Below, piece after piece: positions 43,430 through 52,143 of a stretch of DNA of 64,000 bases. The translations under genes and the position numbers were made by a program. Each line of letters begins with the position of its first letter. Positions within the stretch are counted from its first letter, which is position 1. The notes under the pieces were generated by a model. The model searched no databases, was not told the origin of the DNA, and saw only the letters and a program-made list of their open reading frames with translations. The DNA lies in assembly GCA_963704875.1 (NCBI GenBank), contig CAVPIA010000005.1, positions 496,001 to 560,000 on the forward strand, read 5' to 3'. The DNA is from CAMYOC01 sp963704875. Lineage in GTDB: Bacteria > Pseudomonadota > Gammaproteobacteria > Steroidobacterales > XN24.

Positions 43430-44782
43430 ATGTTCCAAGAAACTCTATTTCAGTGCGAACCCGGGGCAATTCCGGGCAGAGGACGCGCCTCCCGTGCCGC
43501 TTTCGCTGCCGCAGGGGCGCTGGTCCTGGCCGCTGTATTGTCTGCCTGTGGCGGTGGTGGTGACGGCGCCGGGCCGGTCGCGCTGGATCCCGTGGTCGAC
43601 GCCCCGGACGAATCCAACGACCGAATCGCGATCACCAACAATCAGGCGGCGCTAGATGTCCGGGTTTTGTATCCCGAGCAACCGGTTCCGGTCGATGTGA
43701 GCGGCGTCGCGCAGAAATCCGGGTCGGTATTGGCGAGGAAGCCATCGGTCACGCTGACCCTTGCTTCCGAGATCTTCCCGCCAACGGTTGATGGCCAGGT
43801 CGTGCAGGCGACCTCTGTGTCGCAGAGAGTATCCGGGAACGCCGCTATGGTCAGCTACAACATGCGCGGAGCGCCGCGATTGGGGGCTATCGACTGGGTG
43901 ACACAGACGAACAGTAACCGGCCCTTGTTAAGTTCCGGCGCCACCTTCAACGATGCGGACATCAATGCGGTCAGTGCGGATGCCGGCAACGTCTACATGG
44001 CCATGGCCACCGATGCGCCAGATTTCGCCTTCCCAGCGGTGCTCGAGCGGCTCCGGGTCAATGGCAACCGGCTTACGCTCGACGGCAACGAAAGAGTCGG
44101 GCTTGCCAGCTTTGCTGCGACCAGCGCGCTTGCGGTCGGTGACACGGTATACGCTACCTCCGGCGACACCGGAGGCCTGTTTGCTCTTGCCGAGAACAAT
44201 CTAAGTCAGATCGGTGAGTTCGCTCTGCATGACGCCCGCTGGGTGGCCGTCGATGTAGAGGGCGGCCGTGTCGTCGTTGCCCAGGGTACGCCGGGTCAGA
44301 TTTCTGTGTTCGCTGAGGGCGAATTCCCAGCGGGCTCGATGAACCTGCTTAACAGCTTTCCGTTCCCAGGCGCAGATATTCCGGAGTCTAAATCCACGGT
44401 CGAGATTGTCGGCGGCAAAGCCTTTGTCGCGGCCGGTCCCGAAGGCGTGCAGGTGGTCTGCCTGGATAACGGCGAGATCATCGGCAACGTCCCGCGACCC
44501 GACCCTGCTGCGCTCGGGCTTGACCCGTCCGTTGTTGTAACCAATGCGGTCACCGTCGATAAAGACCTGATGTTTATTTCCAACGGCGAAGCCGGTGTCT
44601 ATGTCGCCAAGGCGAAAAAGCAGTTTCAGAACTCGGGCTGCGCCCAACAGGAAATCACGGTTGAGGGCAAGCTGCGTTTCGACGACCTGCAGTCTGCGAA
44701 CCACGTGTCGTTCAAGGGCAACTACCTGTTTGTGGCTGCCGGTCTGGGTGGCGTTAAGGTCGTGCGGGTTGAAGGAAACTGA
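43430..44782 (+). CDS. Lipoprotein with beta-propeller-like (LVIVD-type) repeats
   Basis: A 450-residue exported protein. The long n-region and hydrophobic segment AAFAAAGALVLAAVLSAC end in a lipobox Cys, followed by a Gly linker. The mature part shows repeated beta blocks of the form VGGKAFVAAGPEGVQVV, KGNYLFVAAGLGGVKVV and ISNGEAGVYVAKA, which resemble LVIVD propeller repeats. It is probably an outer-membrane-anchored surface protein of unknown role. AAGGA lies 8 bp before the ATG at 43430; ATG 43424 is also possible. Confidence 0.7.
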   Translation: MFQETLFQCEPGAIPGRGRASRAAFAAAGALVLAAVLSACGGGGDGAGPVALDPVVDAPDESNDRIAITNNQAALDVRVLYPEQPVPVDVSGVAQKSGSVLARKPSVTLTLASEIFPPTVDGQVVQATSVSQRVSGNAAMVSYNMRGAPRLGAIDWVTQTNSNRPLLSSGATFNDADINAVSADAGNVYMAMATDAPDFAFPAVLERLRVNGNRLTLDGNERVGLASFAATSALAVGDTVYATSGDTGGLFALAENNLSQIGEFALHDARWVAVDVEGGRVVVAQGTPGQISVFAEGEFPAGSMNLLNSFPFPGADIPESKSTVEIVGGKAFVAAGPEGVQVVCLDNGEIIGNVPRPDPAALGLDPSVVVTNAVTVDKDLMFISNGEAGVYVAKAKKQFQNSGCAQQEITVEGKLRFDDLQSANHVSFKGNYLFVAAGLGGVKVVRVEGN

Positions 44783-44810
44783 GGCTTAATCCCGGCAGGC
44801 AGCCGGCGGT

Positions 44811-45230
44811 CTACTGCTGGCTGGCCTGGCTTGCTTCCAGCATCTCGCGCATTTTGCGATGGACCAGCTCTATGGCCTGCAGTGGTCGCAACATGACCTT
44901 GAAATCATCAATATTGCCGCGCTCGTTCCAGTGGATCAGATCGACCCCGTTGACTTCCACGCCTTCGATTTCGACCATGAATTCAAGCGCTGCGTTTTGA
45001 TCAGAGACCACCTCTTTGACATAGCGAAAGCTGTCATTTAGCAGGATGTGGCAGGCAGCAGTCAGATAAATGGTCGCGATGTCGCGACCGCGCTGGGGCT
45101 TGTGCACGATCGGGGAGTGAAAACAGACATCTTTGGCCAGCAGGCTTTGCAGCTGTGCCAGGTCACGATCTCTGATGATCCGATGCCACTCCAGCAGCGG
45201 TTCCGGAGCGCCCGCGTTGGTCTCGTTCAT
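44811..45230 (-). CDS. NTF2-like (SnoaL) family protein
   Basis: A 139-residue protein with the NTF2-like fold: LEWHRIIRDRDLAQLQSLLA, KDVCFHSPIVHKPQRGRDIA, LEFMVEIEGVEVNGVDLIHW and NERGNIDDFKVMLRP. The last two blocks are typical of the sheet floor of this family, often with a His/Asp pair in the cavity. Function unknown; a ligand-binding or isomerase-like role is usual. It is 9 bp from a 49-residue Cys-rich protein gene on the same strand, so the two are likely one transcript. Confidence 0.8.
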   Translation of the reverse strand: MNETNAGAPEPLLEWHRIIRDRDLAQLQSLLAKDVCFHSPIVHKPQRGRDIATIYLTAACHILLNDSFRYVKEVVSDQNAALEFMVEIEGVEVNGVDLIHWNERGNIDDFKVMLRPLQAIELVHRKMREMLEASQASQQ

Positions 45231-45239
45231 CGCAGCGGC

Positions 45240-45389
45240 CTACTTGTCCTTGTCAGACTTCCCTTTACCATCGCCAGCACCATGGTCACCGGGTTTTGGA
45301 TAGTCGCCGATGACGGTCTTTAGCGGGCAGACCGAGACGATGGGGCATTTCTTGCAGCTTGCGGCCAGTGCGACGGGGCAGAGTGTCAT
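45240..45389 (-). CDS. Small Cys-rich protein (49 aa), possible metal or Fe-S binding
   Basis: A very short gene below usual size cut-offs. The product begins MTLCPVALAASCKKCPIVSV and continues to CPLKTVIGDYPKPGD, with a Lys/Asp/Gly tail. Four Cys (4, 12, 15, 21), two of them in a CKKC motif, suggest metal binding. The ribosome site AAGGAGAA is strong, about 6 bp before the ATG. I know of no named function. It sits upstream of the NTF2-like gene by 9 bp. Confidence 0.75.
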   Translation of the reverse strand: MTLCPVALAASCKKCPIVSVCPLKTVIGDYPKPGDHGAGDGKGKSDKDK

Positions 45390-45446
45390 GGTCGTTCTCC
45401 TTGGGCGATGAGCGGGGAGCCGGTCCTGGATCTGGGGCCCATCTTA

Positions 45447-45878
45447 TCAGTCAGTGCTGTCCATCGGTGGCGGGACGGTATCGAATGTCGGTACCGAGCC
45501 CGGATCCAGGTACCAGGGCGCGGCTGAGTCCGCGAAAATGCCACGCACGGGGCGCACCCCTGGGTCCTCGTCCAGCGTGCCGGCCGGGACGATCATCCGT
45601 TTGCCGTCTCTGGAGAGCCACGGCATCTTTGACCCGCAGTCACGGCAAAATGCGTTGCAAAAGCGCGTGGCTTCGGCATGCACGTAACGGCCAAGCCGCC
45701 CCTGGCCTTCAAGCCAGTGAAACTGCGTCTGGTCGATAATCAGATTGGCGGCCCCCATCGATCCGCTTGTTTTGCGACAGCGCGAACAGTAACAGTACTG
45801 GAATACACCCTTTTCAGGCTCTATCTGGTATCGAATCGCACCACACAGACAGGAGCCTGTTGCCTTGTTGTCGCTCAT
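45447..45878 (-). CDS. GFA family protein (glutathione-dependent formaldehyde-activating fold)
   Basis: A 143-residue zinc-binding protein. Cys pairs occur in GSCLCGAIRYQI, YCYCSRCRKTSGSMGAANL and FCRDCGSKMPW, the full GFA metal-site set, in the usual order. The family is named after an enzyme that forms S-hydroxymethylglutathione, but many members have no proven activity. It lies 57 bp upstream of the Cys-rich gene, all on the minus strand. Confidence 0.9.
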   Translation of the reverse strand: MSDNKATGSCLCGAIRYQIEPEKGVFQYCYCSRCRKTSGSMGAANLIIDQTQFHWLEGQGRLGRYVHAEATRFCNAFCRDCGSKMPWLSRDGKRMIVPAGTLDEDPGVRPVRGIFADSAAPWYLDPGSVPTFDTVPPPMDSTD

Positions 45879-45893
45879 CGGACTCTCTCCTGC

Positions 45894-46340
45894 TCAGGCG
45901 CCGATCGTGACTCTGGTGCGAACAGAGTTGGCCACAAAGCAATATTTGTGCGCCTTCTCGTGGAGATTGGCAAGTTGCGCTGCGTCCGGTTCAGCCTCCA
46001 GCGCGAATCGAATCTCCGGTCGCAGCTCAACGCGAGTCACGGCCATAAAACCGTCCTCATTCTTTTCCAGATAACCTACGGCCCGGTCGAGATAGCGTTC
46101 GACAATAAACTTGCGTTTGCAGGCCAGCGCCAGGAACGTGAGCATATGACAGCTGGACAAGGCGCCGACCAGCTGTTGTTCCGGGTCAGCGAATTCGGCC
46201 GTGCCGAGGAAATCTGCTGCAGATGAAGCCTGGATCCGGACTGACTCGCTAAAGGCGATAGTGTGATCCCGGCTGAAGGTCTCGTATTCGAAATCCGGCG
46301 TTGTCCGTCGCCATTCGATAGTCGCAAGATGCTCTGACAC
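45894..46340 (-). CDS. OsmC family peroxiredoxin-like protein
   Basis: A 148-residue OsmC/Ohr-fold protein. It has LVGALSSCHMLTFLALACKR, holding one reactive-type Cys, and YCFVANSVRTRVTI at the C-terminus. This is the COG1764/YhfA-like branch, in which peroxidase chemistry is presumed. The GTG at 46340 (SEHLATIEW) is preferred, because AGGGAGA lies 6 bp upstream; ATG 46358 or TTG 46367 would add residues not seen in relatives. It ends 16 bp before GFA starts, so the two are likely an operon. Confidence 0.88.
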   Translation of the reverse strand: MSEHLATIEWRRTTPDFEYETFSRDHTIAFSESVRIQASSAADFLGTAEFADPEQQLVGALSSCHMLTFLALACKRKFIVERYLDRAVGYLEKNEDGFMAVTRVELRPEIRFALEAEPDAAQLANLHEKAHKYCFVANSVRTRVTIGA

Positions 46341-46418
46341 GGTTGGTCTCCCTTTCATTGTTGCCAATGCGGAACTGTTGTCAGAAGTCTAGCCTGTCCG
46401 CACGCTGTCGTTACCAGG

Positions 46419-46826
46419 TCAGTCCCGGGCATGACCGATAGCGGTCTGGAAACGCGCCTTGTCTTCGGGCGACACCAGCACACGTTTGCCGCCGCCATAG
46501 GTGATCCGCAGACGATCCAGAGACAGCGCTGGTGATGACAACGGTGAGCGCGTGGCTTCGACGGACTCTATATCGGCTATTCGCAAGCGCTGACGAAACG
46601 GTCCGCAGCGGATTATCAGTACACCCTGATCTACCGTGTAGCGAGTCCCGGTCAGAATCCAGACGATGAACAAGGCAGTGCTCAACATGACTGCCACGCC
46701 CGAAGCACGCACAAGCAGCGGCACATCCATGCGCAAAAGCACGACTGCTGCCAGGAAATCAATCAGCACGCTGCTCCAGAGGACCAGCATCAGCCAACGA
46801 TCGCGCTTTGATTCAAAAGTCTGCAT
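46419..46826 (-). CDS. Membrane protein with bacterial PH-like domain
   Basis: A 135-residue protein. Two transmembrane helices (WLMLVLWSSVLIDFLAAVVLL and GVAVMLSTALFIVWILTG) are followed by a beta domain: TRYTVDQGVLIIRCGPFRQR, IADIESVEATRSPL and GGGKRVLVSPEDKARF. This is the bPH pattern of small membrane PH proteins; function unknown. It is on the same strand as the OsmC-GFA group. Confidence 0.72.
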   Translation of the reverse strand: MQTFESKRDRWLMLVLWSSVLIDFLAAVVLLRMDVPLLVRASGVAVMLSTALFIVWILTGTRYTVDQGVLIIRCGPFRQRLRIADIESVEATRSPLSSPALSLDRLRITYGGGKRVLVSPEDKARFQTAIGHARD

Positions 46827-46943
46827 TTATCCTGACTCCGGTCTTATTGTTGTCGTCTGTTGTCTGCCATAGCCATGCCCAGTTCAAACCTGAAGGCAGC
46901 CGCAACGGTCGCGCGGAGCATAGCCACGCCATCAGAGGTCCCT

Positions 46944-47012
46944 GACGAGATTATGGATGACGAGATTATGGGTGGAGAAATCATCGATGCGGAGATCATG
47001 GATACGGAGATT
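46944..47012. repeat. 15-bp tandem repeat (4.6 units)
   Basis: Units GACGAGATTATGGAT, GACGAGATTATGGGT, GGAGAAATCATCGAT, GCGGAGATCATGGAT, then ACGGAGATT. On the plus strand one frame reads as five-residue repeats of the form xEIMD; on the minus strand it reads MIS/IIS repeats. It lies in a 247-bp gap between the PH-domain and DUF427 genes. A plus-strand frame (46860-47120) would include it, but overlaps DUF427 and has no ribosome site. Confidence 0.75.
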
Positions 47013-47073
47013 CGCCCGAGCAGCTTGCCGTTGAATGGCCTGATGGCTGTTGCGTTTGATCGCAGCATCCTTG

Positions 47074-47355
47074 TCAGTCAACGATTTCTACACCGCGCCA
47101 GAATGCGACCCGATCCCTGATCTGCGCAGCCGCCGGTTTCGGGTCCGGGTAATACCAGACGGCATCCTGGTTCAACTCTCCGTCTACCTGCAGGGAGTAG
47201 TAGCTGGCCGTACCTTTCCAGGGACAGAAAGACGTTTTGCTACTGTCGGTCAGATACTTCCGCCTGACGGCGCTTGCGGGGAAGTAGTGATTTCCTTCGA
47301 CGACTACCGTGTCATCTGAGTCGGCGATGACTTGTCCGTTCCACATTGCTCGCAT
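47074..47355 (-). CDS. DUF427 family protein
   Basis: A 93-residue beta protein. Recognised blocks are MWNGQVIADSDDTVVVEGNH, FPASAVRRKYLTDSSKTSFC and PWKGTASYYSLQVDG, with WYYPDPKPAAAQIRDRVAFW at the end. DUF427 domains occur alone or fused to others; no reaction is established. ATG at 47355, with AGGT 9 bp upstream; the MWNG start at 47346 also works. Confidence 0.88.
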   Translation of the reverse strand: MRAMWNGQVIADSDDTVVVEGNHYFPASAVRRKYLTDSSKTSFCPWKGTASYYSLQVDGELNQDAVWYYPDPKPAAAQIRDRVAFWRGVEIVD

Positions 47356-47397
47356 TTGATGTCAACCTGTTTGCAGAGTCTGAATGACTGCGCGTGT

Positions 47398-47649
47398 CTA
47401 TGATCTCGGGCCCTTGCACGCAGACGGTTTGTGCACCCGCTTGGTGGAGGCGGGGTAAGTCTGCAACTTGTCCGCCGGACGCCTGGGTCGAGGTGCAAAT
47501 TCGCCGCCACAATTTGGACAAACACCCTCAAGAACCGACTCTACGCAGGACACACAAAATGTGCACTCGAAGGAGCAGATCCTCGCCTCGGTCGACTCCG
47601 GAGGCAGTTCTTTGCCGCAACATTCGCAATCAGGTTTCAGCAGCAGCAT
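47398..47649 (-). CDS. DUF1272 zinc-ribbon family protein
   Basis: An 83-residue Cys-rich protein. The N-terminus LKPDCECCGKELPPESTEAR and the following ICSFECTFCVSCVESVLEG and VCPNCGGEFAPRPRRP are the family signature. Eight or more Cys in paired positions imply two zinc sites. Function is unknown. It sits 43 bp upstream of DUF427 on the same strand. Confidence 0.9.
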   Translation of the reverse strand: MLLLKPDCECCGKELPPESTEARICSFECTFCVSCVESVLEGVCPNCGGEFAPRPRRPADKLQTYPASTKRVHKPSACKGPRS

Positions 47650-47800
47650 CTTATCGTCCGCGGTACCTGTTCAGTCATTGGTCTGATGCCCGCTACCGCG
47701 GATCTCGCGAATCAACCTGTCCATTTATCTCGCATCATCTCCCGCGGGTCGGCATGTCACAACAGCGACATGCGAACCGCTCGATTCTCTTTGCTGCTAC

Positions 47801-48250
47801 TCACTCTGCGGTATCGAGCTGGAGTTTCTTCGTCATCATGTGTTTGACGATGCCGCCGGGGAAACCGGGAACAGAATACCGGGTTGCGTACCCCAGCTCG
47901 CGATAGAAATCGGGCGCCTGAAAACTAAAGGTTTCCAGATAGACGAGAGTGCAATTGCGCAGTCGACTGCGGTCCTCGAATTGCCTTATCAGCGCCGCGC
48001 CGATCCCCTGCTGACGATACGCTGTAGTTACCCATAGCTGCCGCAATTCGCAGCATGTGCCCCAGCTTCGCCCTATGGCCCCTCCGATGACAGTGCCGGC
48101 TGATGTCCGGGCGAAGCAACACAGCGGACGCACGCTCTCCAGCGGCGCCGCGTCCGCATTGGCCGATTCCAGCCCGCCGTCAATCACGCTTGCGGCTTCT
48201 TCCGGTAAGTGATCATGCGTTGTAAATGTAATCCCGTCTGGCGATGACAT
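47801..48250 (-). CDS. GNAT family N-acetyltransferase
   Basis: A 149-residue acetyltransferase. The acetyl-CoA-binding motif A is LWVTTAYRQQGIGAALIRQF, preceded by VIGGAIGRSWG and followed by LETFSFQAPDFYRELGYA. Start at 48250 (MSSPDGITF); the open frame continues to 48508, but that part is Arg-rich and overlaps the divergent gene. The substrate is unknown. Confidence 0.85.
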   Translation of the reverse strand: MSSPDGITFTTHDHLPEEAASVIDGGLESANADAAPLESVRPLCCFARTSAGTVIGGAIGRSWGTCCELRQLWVTTAYRQQGIGAALIRQFEDRSRLRNCTLVYLETFSFQAPDFYRELGYATRYSVPGFPGGIVKHMMTKKLQLDTAE

Positions 48251-48497
48251 TTGCGACTCCGAATCCTCTATCGACGTAGCCACAGTCTCACCCAGGTTTC
48301 CCGGCGAATCCAGATCGGGGCCAGTGCGTTGCGCGCGCAGCCGTGGTTGAAGCGGACGAAAATCCGCGACGGATCCTCGCCAGGCCTGGTATCTGCACCG
48401 GTCGACTGTTGCGTCGCAACAAAATAGCGTAGCCTCTGTCATGAAATCCTGCCGCTGATCCGGGCGGCCATCCGCGAGCAAAGCTCCAACGATCCCC

Positions 48498-49169
48498 ATG
48501 CCCCACACTCACGCTGACTACACTTTTTCCGAGGAGCTGGCCCACGCGATCAGCCACGGCGCCGGTGTGATCCTGAGCATCGCCGGCTTGTCCTGGATGC
48601 TGTACCTGTCGATTGCCATCGCCGACCCCTGGCGGATCGTTGCCAGTGGCGTCTATGGTTTCAGTCTGATCTCGCTGTTCCTGGCCTCGACGCTCTACCA
48701 TGCCTGGCCGGTATCGCCACGGAAACGCTGGTTTCAGTTGCTCGACCATTGCGCGATCTATCTGCTGATCGCGGGGACCTATACGCCGTTCCTGCTTGTG
48801 TCAATGCGCAACGGGACCGGCTGGTGGCTGTTCGGAGCGATCTGGTCGCTGGCCACTGCCGGCATCCTGACCAAGTTATGGCTGCGACATCGCTTTCCCG
48901 GTCTGTCGCTGGTCAGTTATCTGGTGATGGGCTGGCTGATCGTGATTGCCGCGCCGAAGATGGCAGCGGCTATTGGCTCTGGCGGTATGGCCTGGGTCGT
49001 TGCTGGCGGCCTGTGCTACACGGTTGGCGCGGTGTTCTATGCGGCGAAGCGGATTCCCTACAACCATGCCATCTGGCATTTGTTCGTACTGGCGGGCGGG
49101 GTCTGCCATTTCCTTGCCGTCATCTGGTACGTGCTGCCTGAAGTGTCGGTAATCTCGCCCGCCAGCTGA
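48498..49169 (+). CDS. trhA: Hemolysin III / PAQR family membrane protein
   Basis: A 223-residue seven-helix membrane protein. Conserved metal-site residues appear in LISLFLASTLYHAWP, FQLLDHCAIYLLIAG and YNHAIWHLFVLAGGVCHF, as in YqfA/TrhA and the PAQR receptors. TrhA in E. coli influences membrane lipid homeostasis; hemolytic activity is not implied. Divergent from the GNAT gene. Confidence 0.92.
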   Translation: MPHTHADYTFSEELAHAISHGAGVILSIAGLSWMLYLSIAIADPWRIVASGVYGFSLISLFLASTLYHAWPVSPRKRWFQLLDHCAIYLLIAGTYTPFLLVSMRNGTGWWLFGAIWSLATAGILTKLWLRHRFPGLSLVSYLVMGWLIVIAAPKMAAAIGSGGMAWVVAGGLCYTVGAVFYAAKRIPYNHAIWHLFVLAGGVCHFLAVIWYVLPEVSVISPAS

Positions 49170-49380
49170 TTGTCCTGGCACCGGTCCGCGGGCCCGGGCG
49201 GATCGCAGGGGATGCTGACTGTCAGCGGTCGGGCTCTCCATCCCTGAAGCGTGCGCCCGGACACAGTTCCGCGGGAACCCGAAACCACCTCAAACTGACG
49301 TATCCGTCGGAATCTATTCAAAAAACGGGAAGGCGTTCCTGTTCCCAATAGTCCGGTTTGGGCAGTATGCTGACTCTTCC

Positions 49381-52143
49381 ATGGGTCACAACGGTTCCAC
49401 TATGCAGAATACATTGGTCTTTGTGGGCGCCTTGGTAGGCTTTATGGTTGCCGGCGCCGGAACCCATGTTCTTGGAATTGCGGGTGGTGCACTGCTGGGC
49501 TTTCTTGTTTCCCGGGTTACCGCACTGAGCAAGGAACTTGACCAACTAAAACGGCGGCTCGATCAAGGTCATGTGTCTGCTGGCGAGGCCGCCCGGCCGC
49601 TGCCCGCGCGTCCGGTCGAGTCAGCAGCGCCAGTCCAGACACGGTCGCGGGTCGCTGGAACGGCGCGGCCTGATTTGCAGGATAAGAGCCTGGACCAGGG
49701 CCCGGATGAGGCAAAGGAACGACCGCAGCAGACTCCTCCAGCAAGCACCAGCAAGGCGTGGGCGTCGCCCGGTCCGGTTCGGGAATGGGGCGCGCCGGTG
49801 TTAACCACACGACTGTTAAGGCTTGCCAGAAACTGGTTGAGTACCGGTAATGTGCCGGTAAAACTCGGTGTGATCGTTTCCTTTTTCGGCGTCGCCTTCC
49901 TGCTCAAATATGCGGTCGAAAGACAGGTGTTGGTGGTCCCGATTGAACTTCGCCTGCTGGCGGTGGCCGCCGTGGCGGTGGTTCTGCTGGCGTTCGGCTG
50001 GCGATTCCGTGACAAGAATCGGGTCTACGGACTTAGCCTGCAGGGCGGCGGTATCGGCATCCTGTATCTGACGCTGTTCGCGGCGTTCAAACTCTATGCA
50101 GTGTTGCCCGCTGCGTTCGTTTTCAGCCTGTTGATTGCACTGACGGTGGCCGCGGGTGTGCTCGCGGTGTTGCAAAACGCGATGGCACTGGCAGTTTTGG
50201 CGAGCGTCGGCGGCTTCCTGGCGCCGGTGTTGATTTCGACCGGATCGGGCAACCATGTAGGCTTGTTCAGCTACTACCTGGTACTCAATGCTGCGATCCT
50301 GGGGATCGCCTGGTACCGCTCGTGGCGTCTGCTCAACATCATCGGATTCGCGTTCACTTTTGCCGTCGCAGGACTCTGGGGATACGAGAACTACAAACCT
50401 GAATTGTTCGCCAGTACCGAGCCGTTCCTGGTCGTGTTCTTCGTTTTCTACCAGGTCATCGCGATCCTGTTTGCGTTTCGGCAGCCACCCCGTCTCCGGG
50501 GACTGGTCGACGGCACGCTGGTGTTTGGCACACCCGTGCTTGCATTCGGGATGCAGGCGGCGATCGTTGGACGATTCGAGTACGGGCTTGCGATCAGCGC
50601 CGTAGCAGTGGCGCTGTTCTATGTTGGCGTTGCGACCTGGCTCAATCGTCGCTATGGCGCGCAAATGCGTCTGCTTACCGAGTCTTTTGTTGCGCTGGCG
50701 GTCGCCTTTGCCACGATCGCGATTCCGCTCGCGCTCGATCCGCGCTGGACGGCTGCTGCCTGGGCGCTGGAAGGCGCAGCCCTGGTGTGGGTGGGCGTGC
50801 GCCAGCAAGGGTTGCTTGCCCGGCTTTCAGGAAGCGGTTTGTTGATCGCCAGCGGCCTTGCCTTTATCGATTCAGGCTGGGCCGGCGGCGGGATCCCGAT
50901 TCTCAACGGTGATGTGTTGGGCGGGATGCTGGTCAGCCTGGCGTCGCTTTTTTCCTCACACTATCTGAGTGCGGACCCGCACAAGAAAAGCTGGCAGACA
51001 TGGGTATCTGTCGGATTGCTGGTCTGGGGTCTGGTCTGGTGGTTAGGCACAGGTGCAATGGAAATCGAGACCCGCGTGGGCTCGGGCCATGAGATCGGCG
51101 TCGTCGTACTGTTCGCGAGTGCCAGTGCGGCAGCGTTGGCCTGGACTGCGGCGCATCTTAAATGGCTTGCCGCCAGGCGTGCGACGCTTGCATACCTGCC
51201 GTTGTTGCTTCCGGTGGCCGGCTTGTTCCTGCTCGACAAGCACCACTTTCTCACTGGCCTGGGCTGGCTGGCCTGGCCAGTCGCGATGGCAGGACACTTC
51301 TGGATACTGAAACTGTACGACGATGGACGCACGTGGTGGGAAGGCGCCTGGCACTATGCCGGGATGCTCTTCGCTGTGGCCATACTCGGTCAGGAACTCA
51401 GCTGGCGCATAGAGCGGGCCGGATACGGCGACGTATGGGTGGTCAGCGGCGCGCTGCTGATTATTGCCCTGGCCCCATTGGCGATCATCCGTCTGCGCGG
51501 GCAACTGGCCTGGCCCCTGCAGCGATATTGGGGTGCCTACTTGGGCGCAGCCCTGACCATGATCGCGGCACAACTGTTGCTGCTGGTCGTCGGCGGAATC
51601 GATCACCCCGCCGATCCCGCACCCTTGCCTTATATTCCGATTTTGAATCCGCTGGATCTGCTGACTATCGGCGGTCTAATCATCGCGCTGGTGTCGCTGA
51701 TTGCGGCCAGGGAGACGCATCCCTGGATGAGGCAGCAGCGATTTGTTCAGTTCGCCATGGGCCTGGGTGTTGCCGCTTTCGTTTTAACCACAATCAGCGT
51801 AGTCCGCGCGGTCTATCATTTTGGTGAAATGGACTGGAGTAGCCGGTCACTGATGCAGTCCGTGTCGGTACAGTCAGCGCTGTCGATCTACTGGGGCGCG
51901 CTGGCATTTGGGGCGATGATCTTCGGTGCCCGCCGCGGCAAGCGTATGGTATGGATCGGAGGCACCGGGTTGATGGCAATCGTTGTGCTCAAACTGTTCC
52001 TGATCGATCTGGGCAACACCGCCACGGTGGCCCGGATTGTGTCGTTTCTTGGCGTCGGCTTACTGCTGCTCGTGGTCGGCTACTTCGCACCGGCGCCGCC
52101 TAAAGACGGTCCCGCCAATGCATCGGGCGTCAGCGATGAATAG
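49381..52143 (+). CDS. DUF2339 multi-pass membrane protein
   Basis: A 920-residue protein with an N-terminal helix, a coiled-coil and a Pro/Gln-rich linker (residues 55-130), then a very long membrane region of more than 20 hydrophobic helices. The family signature YGLSLQGGGIGILYLTLFAA, with GIAWYRSWRLLNIIGFAFTF, is present. Its function is unknown; DUF2339 proteins almost always sit next to DUF3999, as here, with overlapping genes. A second ATG at 49402 is possible. Opposite-strand open frames here are composition artefacts. Confidence 0.9.
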   Translation: MGHNGSTMQNTLVFVGALVGFMVAGAGTHVLGIAGGALLGFLVSRVTALSKELDQLKRRLDQGHVSAGEAARPLPARPVESAAPVQTRSRVAGTARPDLQDKSLDQGPDEAKERPQQTPPASTSKAWASPGPVREWGAPVLTTRLLRLARNWLSTGNVPVKLGVIVSFFGVAFLLKYAVERQVLVVPIELRLLAVAAVAVVLLAFGWRFRDKNRVYGLSLQGGGIGILYLTLFAAFKLYAVLPAAFVFSLLIALTVAAGVLAVLQNAMALAVLASVGGFLAPVLISTGSGNHVGLFSYYLVLNAAILGIAWYRSWRLLNIIGFAFTFAVAGLWGYENYKPELFASTEPFLVVFFVFYQVIAILFAFRQPPRLRGLVDGTLVFGTPVLAFGMQAAIVGRFEYGLAISAVAVALFYVGVATWLNRRYGAQMRLLTESFVALAVAFATIAIPLALDPRWTAAAWALEGAALVWVGVRQQGLLARLSGSGLLIASGLAFIDSGWAGGGIPILNGDVLGGMLVSLASLFSSHYLSADPHKKSWQTWVSVGLLVWGLVWWLGTGAMEIETRVGSGHEIGVVVLFASASAAALAWTAAHLKWLAARRATLAYLPLLLPVAGLFLLDKHHFLTGLGWLAWPVAMAGHFWILKLYDDGRTWWEGAWHYAGMLFAVAILGQELSWRIERAGYGDVWVVSGALLIIALAPLAIIRLRGQLAWPLQRYWGAYLGAALTMIAAQLLLLVVGGIDHPADPAPLPYIPILNPLDLLTIGGLIIALVSLIAARETHPWMRQQRFVQFAMGLGVAAFVLTTISVVRAVYHFGEMDWSSRSLMQSVSVQSALSIYWGALAFGAMIFGARRGKRMVWIGGTGLMAIVVLKLFLIDLGNTATVARIVSFLGVGLLLLVVGYFAPAPPKDGPANASGVSDE

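Noticed and set aside
46860..47120. Plus-strand frame containing the xEIMD repeats
   Set aside because: It begins with TTG, lacks a ribosome site and overlaps DUF427; kept only as a repeat feature.
48498..49169. Hemolysin III as a toxin gene
   Set aside because: The family is a PAQR-like membrane protein with a homeostasis role in studied bacteria; the name is historical.
49816..50808. 330-codon open frame opposite DUF2339
   Set aside because: High His/Gln/Arg content and no family pattern; the plus strand encodes a clear membrane protein across the same bases.
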